NCBI GenBank assembly: GCA_019351955.1
Contig: JABBOE010000024.1
Span: forward strand, 1 to 36,504
Length of the DNA: 36,504 nucleotides
Direction: 5' to 3'
DNA from: Pseudomonadota bacterium
GTDB lineage: Bacteria > Pseudomonadota > Gammaproteobacteria > Burkholderiales > Burkholderiaceae_C
A program made the position numbers and the translations under genes. Below the pieces are notes generated by a model, which did no database searches, was not told the DNA's origin, and saw only the letters and a list, made by a program, of their open reading frames with translations. This document shows, piece after piece, positions 26,245 to 35,145 of the stretch (the stretch's first letter is position 1; the number at the start of each line of letters is the position of its first letter).

Positions 26245-27768
26245 TCAGCCGCGTGCATTGGCGGTGATTGGCGCCTGGGCGACGCGCGGCTCTGGGCGCA
26301 TTTGCGCGAACAATTCCAGCACATGCCGGGTCCAGTGCGTAATGTCGTAACGAACAACGAGTTCATCCATGCGTTGCATGCGAGCGCGCTGTTCCTCTCG
26401 AGGCATGTCCAGTGCGCGGTCGATGGCCGCGTCCATCTGGCTGATGCTGTAGGGATTGACCAGTACTGCGTCGGTCAGTTCGATCGAGGCACCGGCAAAT
26501 TCGGAGAGCACCAGGACGCCGCTCTCGTTCACATGGGCTGCAATAAACTCCTTGGCCACCAGGTTGAGCCCGTCGCGCAGCGGGGTGATCCAGCAGATAT
26601 CCGCGGCACGGTAGTAGCTCAGCGCTTCCTCGAAAGGCATTGGTGTGGTGGACAACAAAATGGGTAACCATGACAGCGTGCCGAAATGTCCGTTGATGCG
26701 CCCCACGAGTTGCTCAATGGCTTGCTGCGCGCGTTTGTAGACCCGCATGCCATCAGCTGCGGCGACGGCCGTGACCAGAAGCTTGATACGTCCCTGCAGA
26801 TCAGGGCGGCGCTTGAGCAGCCGTTCGTAGGTGAGCAGCATTTCGCGTGTGCCCTTGGCATAGTCGACGCGCCCAATGGACACGATGATCGTGTTCTCGC
26901 TGATCTGCTGTCGGATGTTGGACACGCGCTCCAGGTTTTCCGGCTTCCGGACCGTTTTGCGAATCAGTTCGGCATGGGTGCCGATGGGAAAGGAGTCGAT
27001 GCGCGTGATGCGACCGCCCACCGTGATAGCTACCGGCGTGACCGGCTCGGAAAGGGCCGTTCCGGTCGCTCGCAATTCGGGATAGACCTTGCGCTCCACC
27101 GTGGTGTCCACCGTGCGCAGCGCTTGCACCAGCGCGGCGAAATTGCGTGCGTAGCGAGGCACGTGAAAGCCGACGAGATCGCAGTCGAGCAAACTGTCCA
27201 GAATCTCGTCGCGCCAAGGCAGGACATTGAAGATATCGGGTGCTGGAAACGGCGTGTGATGAAAGAACGCAATGCGCAAGTCAGGCCGCATTGCGCGCAC
27301 AAACCGCGGAACCAACCACAGGTTGTAGTCATGCACCCAGACCACGGCATCGAGCGCTGCTTCTTCGCAGGCGGCCTGGGCAAACAGTCGGTTGACTTCG
27401 CGGAACGTTGCCCAATCGCAGTTTTCCGTCGTATACAAGGCTGGGAAACTGTTGAGGATCGGCCATAGGGCCTCCTTGGACGTGACGTAGTAGAACTGGT
27501 TGATCTGCTCCCCCGTCAGCGGCAGGCGGACCACCTCGTAGCTGCCGTAGCTGTCGCTCACCGTGATTCGGCGTTCAAATTTTGGCGGTTTACCCGCTGC
27601 TGCCTTTTTCCAGGCGATCCAGCTCGCACGATCGACTTGGCCGATGAAACCCTTTAGTGCCGGCACGATGCCATTGGGACTTGCGTTTTCCCTCAGTACA
27701 GTCTTGCCCCCTTCGACGTCTTCCTCATAGGGCTGCCTGTGATAGACGATGACCAGCGATGAAGCCAT
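26245..27768 (-). CDS. ggpS: Glucosylglycerol-phosphate synthase (GT20)
   Basis: 507 residues from ATG 27766-27768, with GGGGGA 5 nt upstream. Upstream in-frame residues are an out-of-frame reading of the phosphatase gene and are excluded. The protein matches cyanobacterial GgpS: it opens [14 protein letters not shown] (residues 3-16) where trehalose-phosphate synthase OtsA has a VVSNR-type start. It contains [16 protein letters not shown]-like [16 protein letters not shown] (145-152), [36 protein letters not shown] (299-311) and [12 protein letters not shown] (396-407), which binds the sugar nucleotide. The enzyme transfers glucose (from ADP-glucose in characterised members) to glycerol-3-phosphate. 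Third gene of the operon, after gpsA (substrate supply) and a HAD phosphatase whose end it overlaps by 44 nt. Confidence 0.9.
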   Translation of the reverse strand: MASSLVIVYHRQPYEEDVEGGKTVLRENASPNGIVPALKGFIGQVDRASWIAWKKAAAGKPPKFERRITVSDSYGSYEVVRLPLTGEQINQFYYVTSKEALWPILNSFPALYTTENCDWATFREVNRLFAQAACEEAALDAVVWVHDYNLWLVPRFVRAMRPDLRIAFFHHTPFPAPDIFNVLPWRDEILDSLLDCDLVGFHVPRYARNFAALVQALRTVDTTVERKVYPELRATGTALSEPVTPVAITVGGRITRIDSFPIGTHAELIRKTVRKPENLERVSNIRQQISENTIIVSIGRVDYAKGTREMLLTYERLLKRRPDLQGRIKLLVTAVAAADGMRVYKRAQQAIEQLVGRINGHFGTLSWLPILLSTTPMPFEEALSYYRAADICWITPLRDGLNLVAKEFIAAHVNESGVLVLSEFAGASIELTDAVLVNPYSISQMDAAIDRALDMPREEQRARMQRMDELVVRYDITHWTRHVLELFAQMRPEPRVAQAPITANARG

Positions 27769-28498
27769 GAAAATCCCCCAGTTGGTGAAAGCGCTTGAGC
27801 GCATCGTGCACGCCGGCCGCGCCCGGATGGGGGCTGCGGTAAACGTTGCGTTTGTTTTGAATGGCAGTGTCGAGCGCCGCTTCGCGGTTGCCGACGGCAA
27901 CCCCGGCAAGGCCCGTATCAAACATCGACAAGTCGTTGAGGGTGTCGCCCGCAACCAGTGTGCGATGGGTTGGCAATCCCAGTGCCAGCAAAGTGCGCAA
28001 CAGGGTCGGGCCCTTTTGTACCCCTGCAGGAAGCACGTCGAAATACTTGTTGTCCGACACCAGGGCGTCGAAGCCGAGGGCTCGCATCGCTTCGGCAGCC
28101 GCATTCGCTGAAACGGGATCGTCGAACAAATACGAGCGCCGCCGTCCACCCGTCAGCGCCTGGGGACGCAAGCGGGGGTGACGCTGCATCTCCCGCTCAA
28201 TGCGCGCCGTGGCGTCAATCGGCCATTTGCCGTCCAGCCAGGACTCAAGTGCCGGCAGCGGCCCGAATTCCGGGCCACAGGCCACGCTGGTGCCCACGTC
28301 GCCGATGCAATGATCGGGCCGCACGGGCAAGGTGTCAGCGAGTGCGCGCATGAAGGCTTGCCCGCGTCCGCTAACGAAGATCAGGACGATTTCGCTGCGA
28401 TGTTGGGCGATCCAGTCCAGTAGTTCGGCGCGCTGGGCATCGTTGCCGCCGAGAAATGTGCCGTCGAGGTCTGTCGCCAGGATTGTGGGCTCGCGCAT
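27725..28498 (-). CDS. HAD-family phosphatase, probable glucosylglycerol-phosphate phosphatase
   Basis: 257 residues from ATG 28496-28498; AGGGGA lies 6 nt upstream and overlaps the gpsA TAA. All HAD motifs are present: DLDGT (Asp10/Asp12), FVSGRGQ (Ser/Thr motif), Lys in LPAGVQKGPTLLRTLL and VAGDTLNDLSMF (acidic motif IV). The layout is the Cof/sucrose-phosphatase-like subfamily. In some heterotrophic bacteria (for example the Azotobacter GgpPS) a HAD phosphatase is fused to the N-terminus of GgpS. Here the same order exists as two genes whose ends overlap by 44 nt in a +1 relation. The cyanobacterial GgpP/StpA is a different family. Expected reaction: removal of phosphate from glucosylglycerol-phosphate. 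The role is inferred from context and the known fusion. Confidence 0.85.
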   Translation of the reverse strand: MREPTILATDLDGTFLGGNDAQRAELLDWIAQHRSEIVLIFVSGRGQAFMRALADTLPVRPDHCIGDVGTSVACGPEFGPLPALESWLDGKWPIDATARIEREMQRHPRLRPQALTGGRRRSYLFDDPVSANAAAEAMRALGFDALVSDNKYFDVLPAGVQKGPTLLRTLLALGLPTHRTLVAGDTLNDLSMFDTGLAGVAVGNREAALDTAIQNKRNVYRSPHPGAAGVHDALKRFHQLGDFHGFIAGHRLSQAAL

Positions 28499-28508
28499 TG
28501 CTTTCCCC

Positions 28509-29693
28509 TTACTGGGCGGCGCGCTGCAACCGGTGCGGCGCGTTCAGGCGCAGCGTCGTCGGATCGTGGGCGAGGCGGCCGCCGCTCACCGTGAGGGTCG
28601 CGTGGCGCGTGGCTTGGGATGCGGCTGGATCCAGCTCGTCGTGAAGCAGACGCTGGAGGGCACGCCCGACATGGACGCGTCGCGCCAATACATCGCGCAC
28701 CGCTCGGGGGACCCGAAGTTGCAACCCGAGACGGCGCTCCAGGACCTGCACCGACTGGCTGCTCAGTGCACCTTCAGCCAGCTCGGATAATTCGTCAGCA
28801 CTTTCACCCCGCCCCAGTCGTAGCCCTAGGCGCGTGTTGCGGGAGTGGGTTGACGCGGCCGTGAGAAACAGGTCCCCCACGCCGCTGCAGCAGAAAAGCG
28901 TATCGCTGCGACCACCAAGCGCCAATGTGAGTCGACGCATATCGTCGAGGCCGCGGCTGACGATCGCAGCGCGCGCGTTTTCCCCCATTCCCTGCGCCGT
29001 GGCCATGCCGCACGCGATGGCAATCATGTTCTTCAGCGCACCACCGATTTGCACGCCGATGACATCGTCCGTACGCTCCAACGCAACTCCGGCGCCATGC
29101 AGAGCTTGGCATAGCATGTCAGCGAAAGCGTGTGTCGGGGGTGCCACCGGCAGTGGCGCGCTCAGCGCGCGCATGGCCAAGGTCAGCCGGGTTGGCAGGC
29201 CGCGCGCAACCTCATCAGCAAAGCTGGGGCCGGCGATGACGCCCGTGAGGGCCTCGTCGCCCGGCTCCTCCTGCAGCACCTGAGTCCTCAACGCGCCACT
29301 GACGTGCTCAATGCCCTTGCATACTGCCAGAACCGGCGTATCCGCGGTCAACCAGGGAGCGGCGCAGCGTGCGACGGCGCGCGATGCTGTGGAGGGTACG
29401 GCAAGCATGACGCCGTCCACATTTTCCACAACACTGGCTATGTCTATGCCAGCACGCATCCCCTGGGGAAGGCGGATGCCCGGCAGATGGCGGCGGTTGT
29501 GCCTCGCGGTCTCGATTGCATGCGCCATATCGGCACGACGCGTCCAAACCGTTACACGGCAACCGCCGCGCTGCAATGCGGCACCCAGGGTGGTTCCCCA
29601 GCTTCGCGCGCCCAGTACAGCGAAGGCAGGCGCTGGGCGCACGTTGGCAACATGGCGGCGAGGTGTCAACGTGTCGGACATTTGACTACTCAT
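28509..29693 (-). CDS. gpsA: Glycerol-3-phosphate dehydrogenase (GpsA family) with altered Rossmann loop
   Basis: 394 residues. The start ATG 29691-29693 has GGAG 5 nt upstream; longer and shorter in-frame ATGs lack one. The family is clear from IAGPSFADEVARGLPT, the catalytic-Lys region GGALKNMIAIACGMA, NARAAIVSRGLDDMRRL, SGVGDLFLTA and HSRNTRLGLRLGRG. The enzyme reduces dihydroxyacetone phosphate to sn-glycerol-3-phosphate. As first gene of this run it would feed GgpS, so it is likely a dedicated copy beside a housekeeping gpsA elsewhere (inference). Odd: the dinucleotide loop reads GARSWG (28-33), whereas GpsA proteins have GAGSWG, so the second glycine of GxGxxG is Arg. The C-terminus also extends about 30 residues past the conserved core. 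The stop is 10 nt before the phosphatase start. Confidence 0.88.
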   Translation of the reverse strand: MSSQMSDTLTPRRHVANVRPAPAFAVLGARSWGTTLGAALQRGGCRVTVWTRRADMAHAIETARHNRRHLPGIRLPQGMRAGIDIASVVENVDGVMLAVPSTASRAVARCAAPWLTADTPVLAVCKGIEHVSGALRTQVLQEEPGDEALTGVIAGPSFADEVARGLPTRLTLAMRALSAPLPVAPPTHAFADMLCQALHGAGVALERTDDVIGVQIGGALKNMIAIACGMATAQGMGENARAAIVSRGLDDMRRLTLALGGRSDTLFCCSGVGDLFLTAASTHSRNTRLGLRLGRGESADELSELAEGALSSQSVQVLERRLGLQLRVPRAVRDVLARRVHVGRALQRLLHDELDPAASQATRHATLTVSGGRLAHDPTTLRLNAPHRLQRAAQ

Positions 29694-29929
29694 GGCATCT
29701 CCAAAGTCGTGGGCGGCAGATTGCTGCCCAATGAGGGGATGGCCGGCGCAAGGCGGACCATGGCGACTTGGCAGGACGTGCGCGTGTCGAACGTCCACGC
29801 CTCAGAGCGCACCCGGGCGAGTGCGCAAACCATCTGGGCGTAACCCAGAACAAGGGCAGCGACGAGGCCACCCGAAGAGATTCAGGCCACCGGATGACTC
29901 ACGGCGAGATCTCGTTGTTAGAGGCTCAT

Positions 29930-30030
29930 TTGGAAAAATGTGGTTAAGGTAAATTCTATCGAGAAAATGTCGAAAAATAAACCTATAAAAATCGAAAAAA
30001 CTAATAATTAAATGAATGTTTGATTAAATC
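29930..30030. promoter_or_regulatory. AT-rich tract with repeated TCGA-A5 units upstream of gpsA
   Basis: About 100 bp of strongly AT-rich DNA inside high-GC surroundings. Three related units, TCGAGAAAA (29959-29967), TCGAAAAAT (29970-29978) and TCGAAAAAA (29992-30000), lie on the plus strand; the first two are 11 bp apart and the last two 22 bp apart, about one and two helical turns. Phased A tracts suggest curved DNA or a binding site for a nucleoid or osmo-regulatory protein. The tract sits 240-340 bp upstream of the gpsA start codon. Confidence 0.4.
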
Positions 30031-30289
30031 CAGACGCATCTGCCACGCATCCGTCCCTGAGCGGAAAATCGCTGCCCTTCCGGGACTGCGCGGCGCAGAT
30101 CGGTGGGGGAGGCGCCTGCCGAAGACCATCGCCCATGCGCCGCCGTGCGCCAAAATGCAGGTGGCAACAGGTGTGCGCGATGGCACGCTCAACGCAACAT
30201 TGGCCCCCACGGGGCTTGTCGCGCATACGGGGCATGGCGATGAGGCCACCTGACGCCGCCATCCGACAAATCGGCCCGGTTGATGTCGC

Positions 30290-30331
30290 AAAAACGCGTT
30301 GTCCCGGCCCGTGGCGTTAGCGGGGCACAAC
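30290..30331 (-). terminator. Candidate rho-independent terminator after the Ca2+-ATPase gene
   Basis: On the minus strand GTTGTGCCCC (30322-30331) pairs imperfectly with GGGACAAC (30298-30305), then GCG and TTTTT (30290-30294). It starts about 30 bp after the ATPase stop codon, the position expected for the end of the antiporter-ATPase operon. The stem has one mismatch. Confidence 0.45.
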
Positions 30332-30361
30332 CTGGGCGCGGCGCATCGCACGAAATGGGAG

Positions 30362-32980
30362 TCAGCGCCGTTGCCAGGCTTTCTCTAACTCCACCGCAAA
30401 AAAGACAAGCATCGCGCAAGTCATGCATTCGGCGAACTCGTTCAATGTCAGCGCTCGTGTATGGAATATCGTTTGAAATGCCGGAAGGTAGATGACGGCA
30501 AGCTGCAGCGCGAAGGTGAGGACCACGGCGCCGAGCAGGGGTAAATTGCTGCGTAGGCCTTGGGTGAACAGGGACGAGCGCGCCGAGCGTATGGCCATCA
30601 CGTGTGCCATTTGAGTCAAGGTCAGCACGGTAAAGACCATGGTTTGCCCATGCGGGTTGGCGTTGGCAAACGCCCATGCCTGCACGCCCAAACACAGAAA
30701 CGCGATAAGCAAGCCAACCCAGAGCGTGTGCTGCCACAGGCCATGCGCGAAAACGCTCTCGGCGGGCGGGCGCGGCGGGCGCTGCATCACGCCGATCTCG
30801 GCGGGCTCAGCAGCGAGCGCCAGGCCGGGTAATCCGTCGGTGACCAAATTGACCCACAGGATGTGGATGGGCAGGAGCGGTGTCGGTAGGCCCACCAGAG
30901 GCGCAAGAAACAGAGTCCATATTTCGCCCGAGTTGCCGGTCATGGCGTAACGAATGAACTTGCGGATATTGTCAAAAATGCGCCGCCCCTCACGGACCGC
31001 CGCAACGATCGTCGCAAAGTTGTCATCTAGCAACACCAGGCTGGCCGCCTCGCGGGCCACGTCGGTGCCATTGCGCCCCATGGCCACACCGATATCGGCG
31101 CTGCGCAGTGCCGGCGCGTCATTCACGCCGTCGCCAGTCATCGCCACGCATTCGCCATGCCACTGCAGCGCATGCACGATGCGAATCTTTTGGGTGGGAT
31201 CCATGCGGGCGTAAACACGCACGTGTTCGACCGCATCCCTCAACACGTCGTCAGTCATGGCCTCAAGCTCAACGCCGCTTAGAGCCTTGGCCTTGTTGTC
31301 GGCGATGCCAAGCTCGCGTGCGATGGCAAGCGCTGTCGCCGGATGGTCACCCGTGATCATCACAGGGGTGATGCCGGCTGCTAGACACTCGGCTACGGCC
31401 TGCCTGGCCTCAGGGCGCGGCGGGTCGAGTAGCCCGACGAGGCCAAGCAGCGTCAGCTCTCGTTCCGCGTCGGCTGCGTCGCTGCCCGGTCGGTTAGACC
31501 ACTTGCGTTGCGCAACGGCCAGCACGCGCATGCCTTGCGCGGCCAGGCTCCGGGCAGTCTCAAGCGCCTCGTCTGCATCCAGCCCTTCGGTGCCATGGTC
31601 CGTCAGGACCTGCACGCACCGTGGAAGCACCGTTTCGGGCGCCCCCTTGGTCATGGCGATCCAGGCTTCCCCTGCAGCGCTCCCGTCCGCATGCACCGTG
31701 GTCATGCGCTTGCGCTCGGCATCGAATGGGAATTCCAAAACCCGCGGTTGGGCGCAGCGCAGCGCTGCGACGTCCAGCCCCTGCGACAAAGCTTGCTCCA
31801 CCAACGCAACCTCCGTTGGATCGCCGAGCCAGCTTTCACGCGCATCGTCCCAAACCGCATCGTTGCAAAGTGCCACGGCGCGCCATAGAGCTCCCGCCGG
31901 CAGCTTGTGCCAGGTATGCCAAGCCTGCACGCGCATGCGGTTGAGCGTCAGCGTGCCCGTCTTATCTGAGCAGATGGTCGTCACCGAGCCCAACGTCTCA
32001 ACCGAGGGCAGTCGACGCACCAAAGCGTTGACCCGCACCATGGCGCGAGCACCCAGTGCAAGCAGCACCGTCACCACCGCTGGAAGCGCCTCTGGAATTG
32101 CCGCGACCGCGAGGCTGATCGCGGTCAGCGCCATGAGCAGCCAAGGCTCGCCACGCAGAACCCCGATCATGAAGATGACGGCGGAGATAGCGAGCACCAC
32201 CAATGAAAGCCGCTTGCCAAAGGCACCCAGACGCCGCTGCAGCGGCGTGCTGCGCGGACCGTCTGCCTGCATGAGCGACGCCACCTTGCCGAGCTGTGTG
32301 GCCGGGCCTGTGGCGACCACGATTCCTGTGCCGCGGCCATTGGTTACCAACGTGCCCTTGAACGCCATGTTGAGACGATCACCCACTGGCAGAGATTCAG
32401 AAGGAATCGGCGCCACATGCTTATGCACAGTGACGGACTCGCCGGTCAGGGTGGACTCGTCGACCCGCAGCTGCGCCACATGGTTGAGCCGAAGGTCCGC
32501 CGGAACCATGTCGCCGGCCTCAAGGTGCACGATATCGCCGGGCACGAGCTGCCGGGCTTCGATATTGACCACACGACCGTCGCGCAAAACCCGGGCGTGC
32601 GGCACAGCGAGCTGGCTCAGTGCTTGCATGGCCCGGTCGGCACGCCACTCCTGCGCAATGCCGATGGCGGCGTTGAGCAGGACAATCAGGGCGATCGTCA
32701 AGGTGTCGGCCACGTCGCCGATAAAGCCCGACAGCACAGCGGCAGCCAGCAAGACGAGCACCATGAAATCCTTGCATTGGTCAAGGATGCGATGCCACCA
32801 GCGCCGGGGCGGGCTCTCTGGCAACACATTTGGCCCATGCTGCCGCAGCCGCGCATCGATCTCGTCAGCGCGCAAACCCCGTTCGGGGATCACCTGCAGG
32901 TGCCGGGCGACCTCGACCGGGCTCAGGGTGTGGGGCTCCTGCGCAAGCAGGGGCTCATTCGCCGTGGATAAAGACGACAT
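30362..32980 (-). CDS. P-type Ca2+-transporting ATPase (SERCA/PMR1-like, P2A)
   Basis: 872 residues from ATG 32978-32980; an upstream GTG at 33043 would add 21 residues. An N-terminal cation-ATPase domain is followed by actuator motif TGES (179-182), PEALP (296-300), phosphorylation site CSDKTGTLT with Asp339, nucleotide-site KGAPETVL and hinge TGDGVNDAP. Ca2+-coordinating residues of SERCA are conserved: Glu of PEALP, Asn and Glu in GNSGEIW (M5), and Asn, Thr and Asp in WVNLVTDG (M6). This supports Ca2+ (or Mn2+) export and not Na+/K+ or heavy metal. Its start overlaps the antiporter gene by 26 nt, so the two form an operon for calcium extrusion. No ribosome site is evident, consistent with coupling. 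Confidence 0.9.
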   Translation of the reverse strand: MSSLSTANEPLLAQEPHTLSPVEVARHLQVIPERGLRADEIDARLRQHGPNVLPESPPRRWWHRILDQCKDFMVLVLLAAAVLSGFIGDVADTLTIALIVLLNAAIGIAQEWRADRAMQALSQLAVPHARVLRDGRVVNIEARQLVPGDIVHLEAGDMVPADLRLNHVAQLRVDESTLTGESVTVHKHVAPIPSESLPVGDRLNMAFKGTLVTNGRGTGIVVATGPATQLGKVASLMQADGPRSTPLQRRLGAFGKRLSLVVLAISAVIFMIGVLRGEPWLLMALTAISLAVAAIPEALPAVVTVLLALGARAMVRVNALVRRLPSVETLGSVTTICSDKTGTLTLNRMRVQAWHTWHKLPAGALWRAVALCNDAVWDDARESWLGDPTEVALVEQALSQGLDVAALRCAQPRVLEFPFDAERKRMTTVHADGSAAGEAWIAMTKGAPETVLPRCVQVLTDHGTEGLDADEALETARSLAAQGMRVLAVAQRKWSNRPGSDAADAERELTLLGLVGLLDPPRPEARQAVAECLAAGITPVMITGDHPATALAIARELGIADNKAKALSGVELEAMTDDVLRDAVEHVRVYARMDPTQKIRIVHALQWHGECVAMTGDGVNDAPALRSADIGVAMGRNGTDVAREAASLVLLDDNFATIVAAVREGRRIFDNIRKFIRYAMTGNSGEIWTLFLAPLVGLPTPLLPIHILWVNLVTDGLPGLALAAEPAEIGVMQRPPRPPAESVFAHGLWQHTLWVGLLIAFLCLGVQAWAFANANPHGQTMVFTVLTLTQMAHVMAIRSARSSLFTQGLRSNLPLLGAVVLTFALQLAVIYLPAFQTIFHTRALTLNEFAECMTCAMLVFFAVELEKAWQRR

Positions 32981-33980
32981 AGGCGTTGAGCAAATAGACT
33001 GCGACCAAACCAATGCTGACCCAGCCCACGGCGCGGAGAACACGACCCGCTGGTCGATAGAACAGGCCGATCATCGCCAGAGCGGTCATGATCATTCCCG
33101 ACATAGCCGTGATCGCATGCAGCGGCGAAACATGGGCCAGGAGCGGGCCGTTCCTGTAGAACAGGTCATCCACAGCAATGATCGCAGCATTGAACAAATT
33201 ACTTCCCAGAAGGGTACCCACGGCCATGTCCAGTGCGCGGATGCGCACGGACGAAAGTGTCACGGCCAGCTCGGGCAACGAAGTGGCCGTGGCGACGAGC
33301 AACGTTCCGACGAAGCTTCGGTTCCAGCCCATTGCATCGGCGAGCTGTGCGGCCGTGACCGGAAGCCAGATACCGGCCGCAGCCACGACTGTGGCCGCCA
33401 GCACGAAGCGTCGCAGCGCATGATTAAGGTCGGCCTTTGGGTTCGCGAGGCGCGCCGTCTCAGGTCCAATGCGTGCACGGGTATGCTCATAGCGGAACGC
33501 CATGCGTAGCGCCACGAGGTACACGAGGATGAGAAAAGGGCTGTACAGACCGATGCCCGCAATCGCTGGCTCGTGGAAACCGTCGACGTGGGATAGCAGA
33601 ATGTTCAGCCCGATGAAACCCAGCAGGACCACGCCGAAAGCGCCCGAAAGAATATGCGAGGCACTTGCAGTGCGGTATAGCGGCTCCGCGCGAAAAATAA
33701 AATCGACGACAACCAGAAATGCGAGATTAATCACGCAGCTCCCCAAGGCATCGCCTACAGCGATGTTCGGGGCATTCGCCACGGTAACCGCGCTGATTCC
33801 CGTGACGAGTTCCGGCAATGAGGTGATCGAGGCAAGCATCGCAAGGCCTACCCAGCTTCCGGTCAGCCCCCAAGCCTCCCCAAGACGCTCGCCGTCGCGG
33901 CATAGCCGGTACCCGGCGCTGGAAATCGCAACCACACAAGCCAAGAACTGGGTCCACAGCCATGGCGAAGTTGGGATCAC
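32955..33980 (-). CDS. Ca2+/cation antiporter (CaCA family, YrbG-like)
   Basis: 341 residues from GTG 33978-33980, chosen because GAGG lies 7 nt upstream; a TTG five codons earlier opens the longest frame. About ten helices in two inverted halves carry the paired alpha repeats that define the family: alpha-1 [16 protein letters not shown] ... [12 protein letters not shown] and alpha-2 [16 protein letters not shown] ... [11 protein letters not shown], each with the conserved TSLPE acid. Members exchange Ca2+ (sometimes with K+) for Na+ or H+. The first gene of a pair with a P-type Ca2+-ATPase, giving a high-capacity secondary and a high-affinity primary exporter together. Confidence 0.9.
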   Translation of the reverse strand: MIPTSPWLWTQFLACVVAISSAGYRLCRDGERLGEAWGLTGSWVGLAMLASITSLPELVTGISAVTVANAPNIAVGDALGSCVINLAFLVVVDFIFRAEPLYRTASASHILSGAFGVVLLGFIGLNILLSHVDGFHEPAIAGIGLYSPFLILVYLVALRMAFRYEHTRARIGPETARLANPKADLNHALRRFVLAATVVAAAGIWLPVTAAQLADAMGWNRSFVGTLLVATATSLPELAVTLSSVRIRALDMAVGTLLGSNLFNAAIIAVDDLFYRNGPLLAHVSPLHAITAMSGMIMTALAMIGLFYRPAGRVLRAVGWVSIGLVAVYLLNAYVVFIHGE

Positions 33981-34180
33981 CCTGAGTCCTCTCAAATCGC
34001 CCTACACACGCGGGAGCCCCGCAACGCTGGCCGATCGTTGCACCCGCGCGAATAAGTGCGAAAGTGGAAATGAATTGCCGGATCGCATACTAGGACAATC
34101 GTGAACATGCTCATGGCCAACGATCTTGGCATGCTATTGCTGTGGCGAACTGACCAAATGCCCGACAAGCCCCATCCTCC

Positions 34181-35110
34181 GAGGCTGTCGCAAAACCGTT
34201 TTGGCGGGGTTAGCGACTGAAAGTCGGGCGTGGATAGGATTGGTGCGGAAAGTCGTTGGGTTGGCGTGCGCGTTCGGGAAATGCGTGTGTGGCTTGGCCC
34301 AGACGGCGCAAAATGGCATCCAAGAAGGCCAACAACGCCGCCAGCCGGGCGACGGCTGTACGCCAACACATGCAAGGCGAATTCGCGTTTGACGGCCTGG
34401 AGCCTGCGGCGCCGAAAGCGGTTCAGCCCCTGCTGGCAGCGCACGCTGCTGAACACCGGTTCGACGATCGCCTTGCGTTGGCTGGAGATGCCGCGAACCC
34501 CCGTCCACGCTTGGGGCGTTGCACATGGCCTGCGGTTCGCTGGCGCTGATGCGCAAGGTCTCGCTGCTCTTGCCATGGCGGTGGCGAGCGGCTTGGCGCT
34601 GCGCGAAGATGTCCTGGATTGCGTGCTGCGTTGCTCCTCTTGTTGCACGGCCGGATCATCGGGCGCCCGCTCCGCCGCCTGGATCGCGGCTTGTGCGCGC
34701 GCCTTGACGGCCTCTTCCTTGAGCAAGTTGTCGTGCGAGCAAGCCGCTTCAATGACGGTGCCGTCACCGGCGAAACGCGTACTGCTGGAACCACTGGCTG
34801 ACGCCATACCGGATCAGACCCATCATCAGGCGCGGCGCGTAAGGCGCGCGCCCGGTGGCCGCATGGCGCTGCTCGAACGCGAGCCAATCCTGCTGCCCGA
34901 GCAAATGCGCGACGACAAACGGGGCACGTTGACCGGCCTGCTTCAGATCGTCCTCCAGGCGCGTCGTGCCCAGCACAATCGCGTTCGCATCGCCCGTGAC
35001 AAACCGGCGCCCAGTATCCGACGCGTTCGGCCTCGGTCTCGCATCCTGAGCGGGTACGCCACCAAACAAATCGTGTTGCCGACTGTCCGGTGATGGAACT
35101 TTGCGAGCTG
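34181..35110 (-). pseudogene. Decayed IS1182-like transposase / insertion sequence remnant
   Basis: Pieces of one transposase are spread over different minus-strand frames. The N-terminal part (about 35100-34770) reads LGQQDWLAFEQRHAATGRAPYAPRLMMGLI (residues split between adjacent segments), typical of IS1182-family proteins. The next frame has RFAGDGTVIEAACSHDN, then EEAVKARAQAA. A third has LRISASEPQAM. The C-terminal part has RKAIVEPVFSSVRCQQGL and RFRRRRLQAVKREFALHVL. The central catalytic segment after GLIRYG is deleted and several frameshifts separate the parts, so no active transposase can be made. One end may be the GAGGCTGTCGCAAAAC sequence at 34181-34196; the other end is unclear. 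Boundaries are approximate. Confidence 0.7.
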
Positions 35111-35145
35111 TGCTCACCGCGCATCTCTTCATCAGCGTTGCGTGA

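Larger units (their letters stand above)
29694..30361. other. 668-bp gap: probable promoter area of the osmoadaptation operon
   Basis: No gene is supported; short open frames are Arg/Pro-rich. It holds, from right to left, a candidate terminator of the Ca2+-ATPase gene (30290-30331), then an AT-rich tract (about 29930-30030) and about 230 bp of leader before gpsA. No -35/-10 pair is good enough to name. Confidence 0.45.

Noticed and set aside
26245-27768. Trehalose-6-phosphate synthase (OtsA) with OtsB phosphatase
   Set aside because: The GT20 protein begins with the GgpS-type [10 protein letters not shown] and shares its motifs throughout, lacking the OtsA N-terminal pattern; gpsA beside it fits glycerol-3-phosphate as acceptor.
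27769-28149. N-terminal extension of ggpS by about 127 codons
   Set aside because: That stretch is an out-of-frame reading of the HAD phosphatase gene, whose own frame has all catalytic motifs; ggpS has its own start and ribosome site.
31257-33509. 750-codon plus-strand frame
   Set aside because: Ser/Arg-rich antisense of the Ca2+-ATPase and antiporter genes, both of which have full catalytic motifs.
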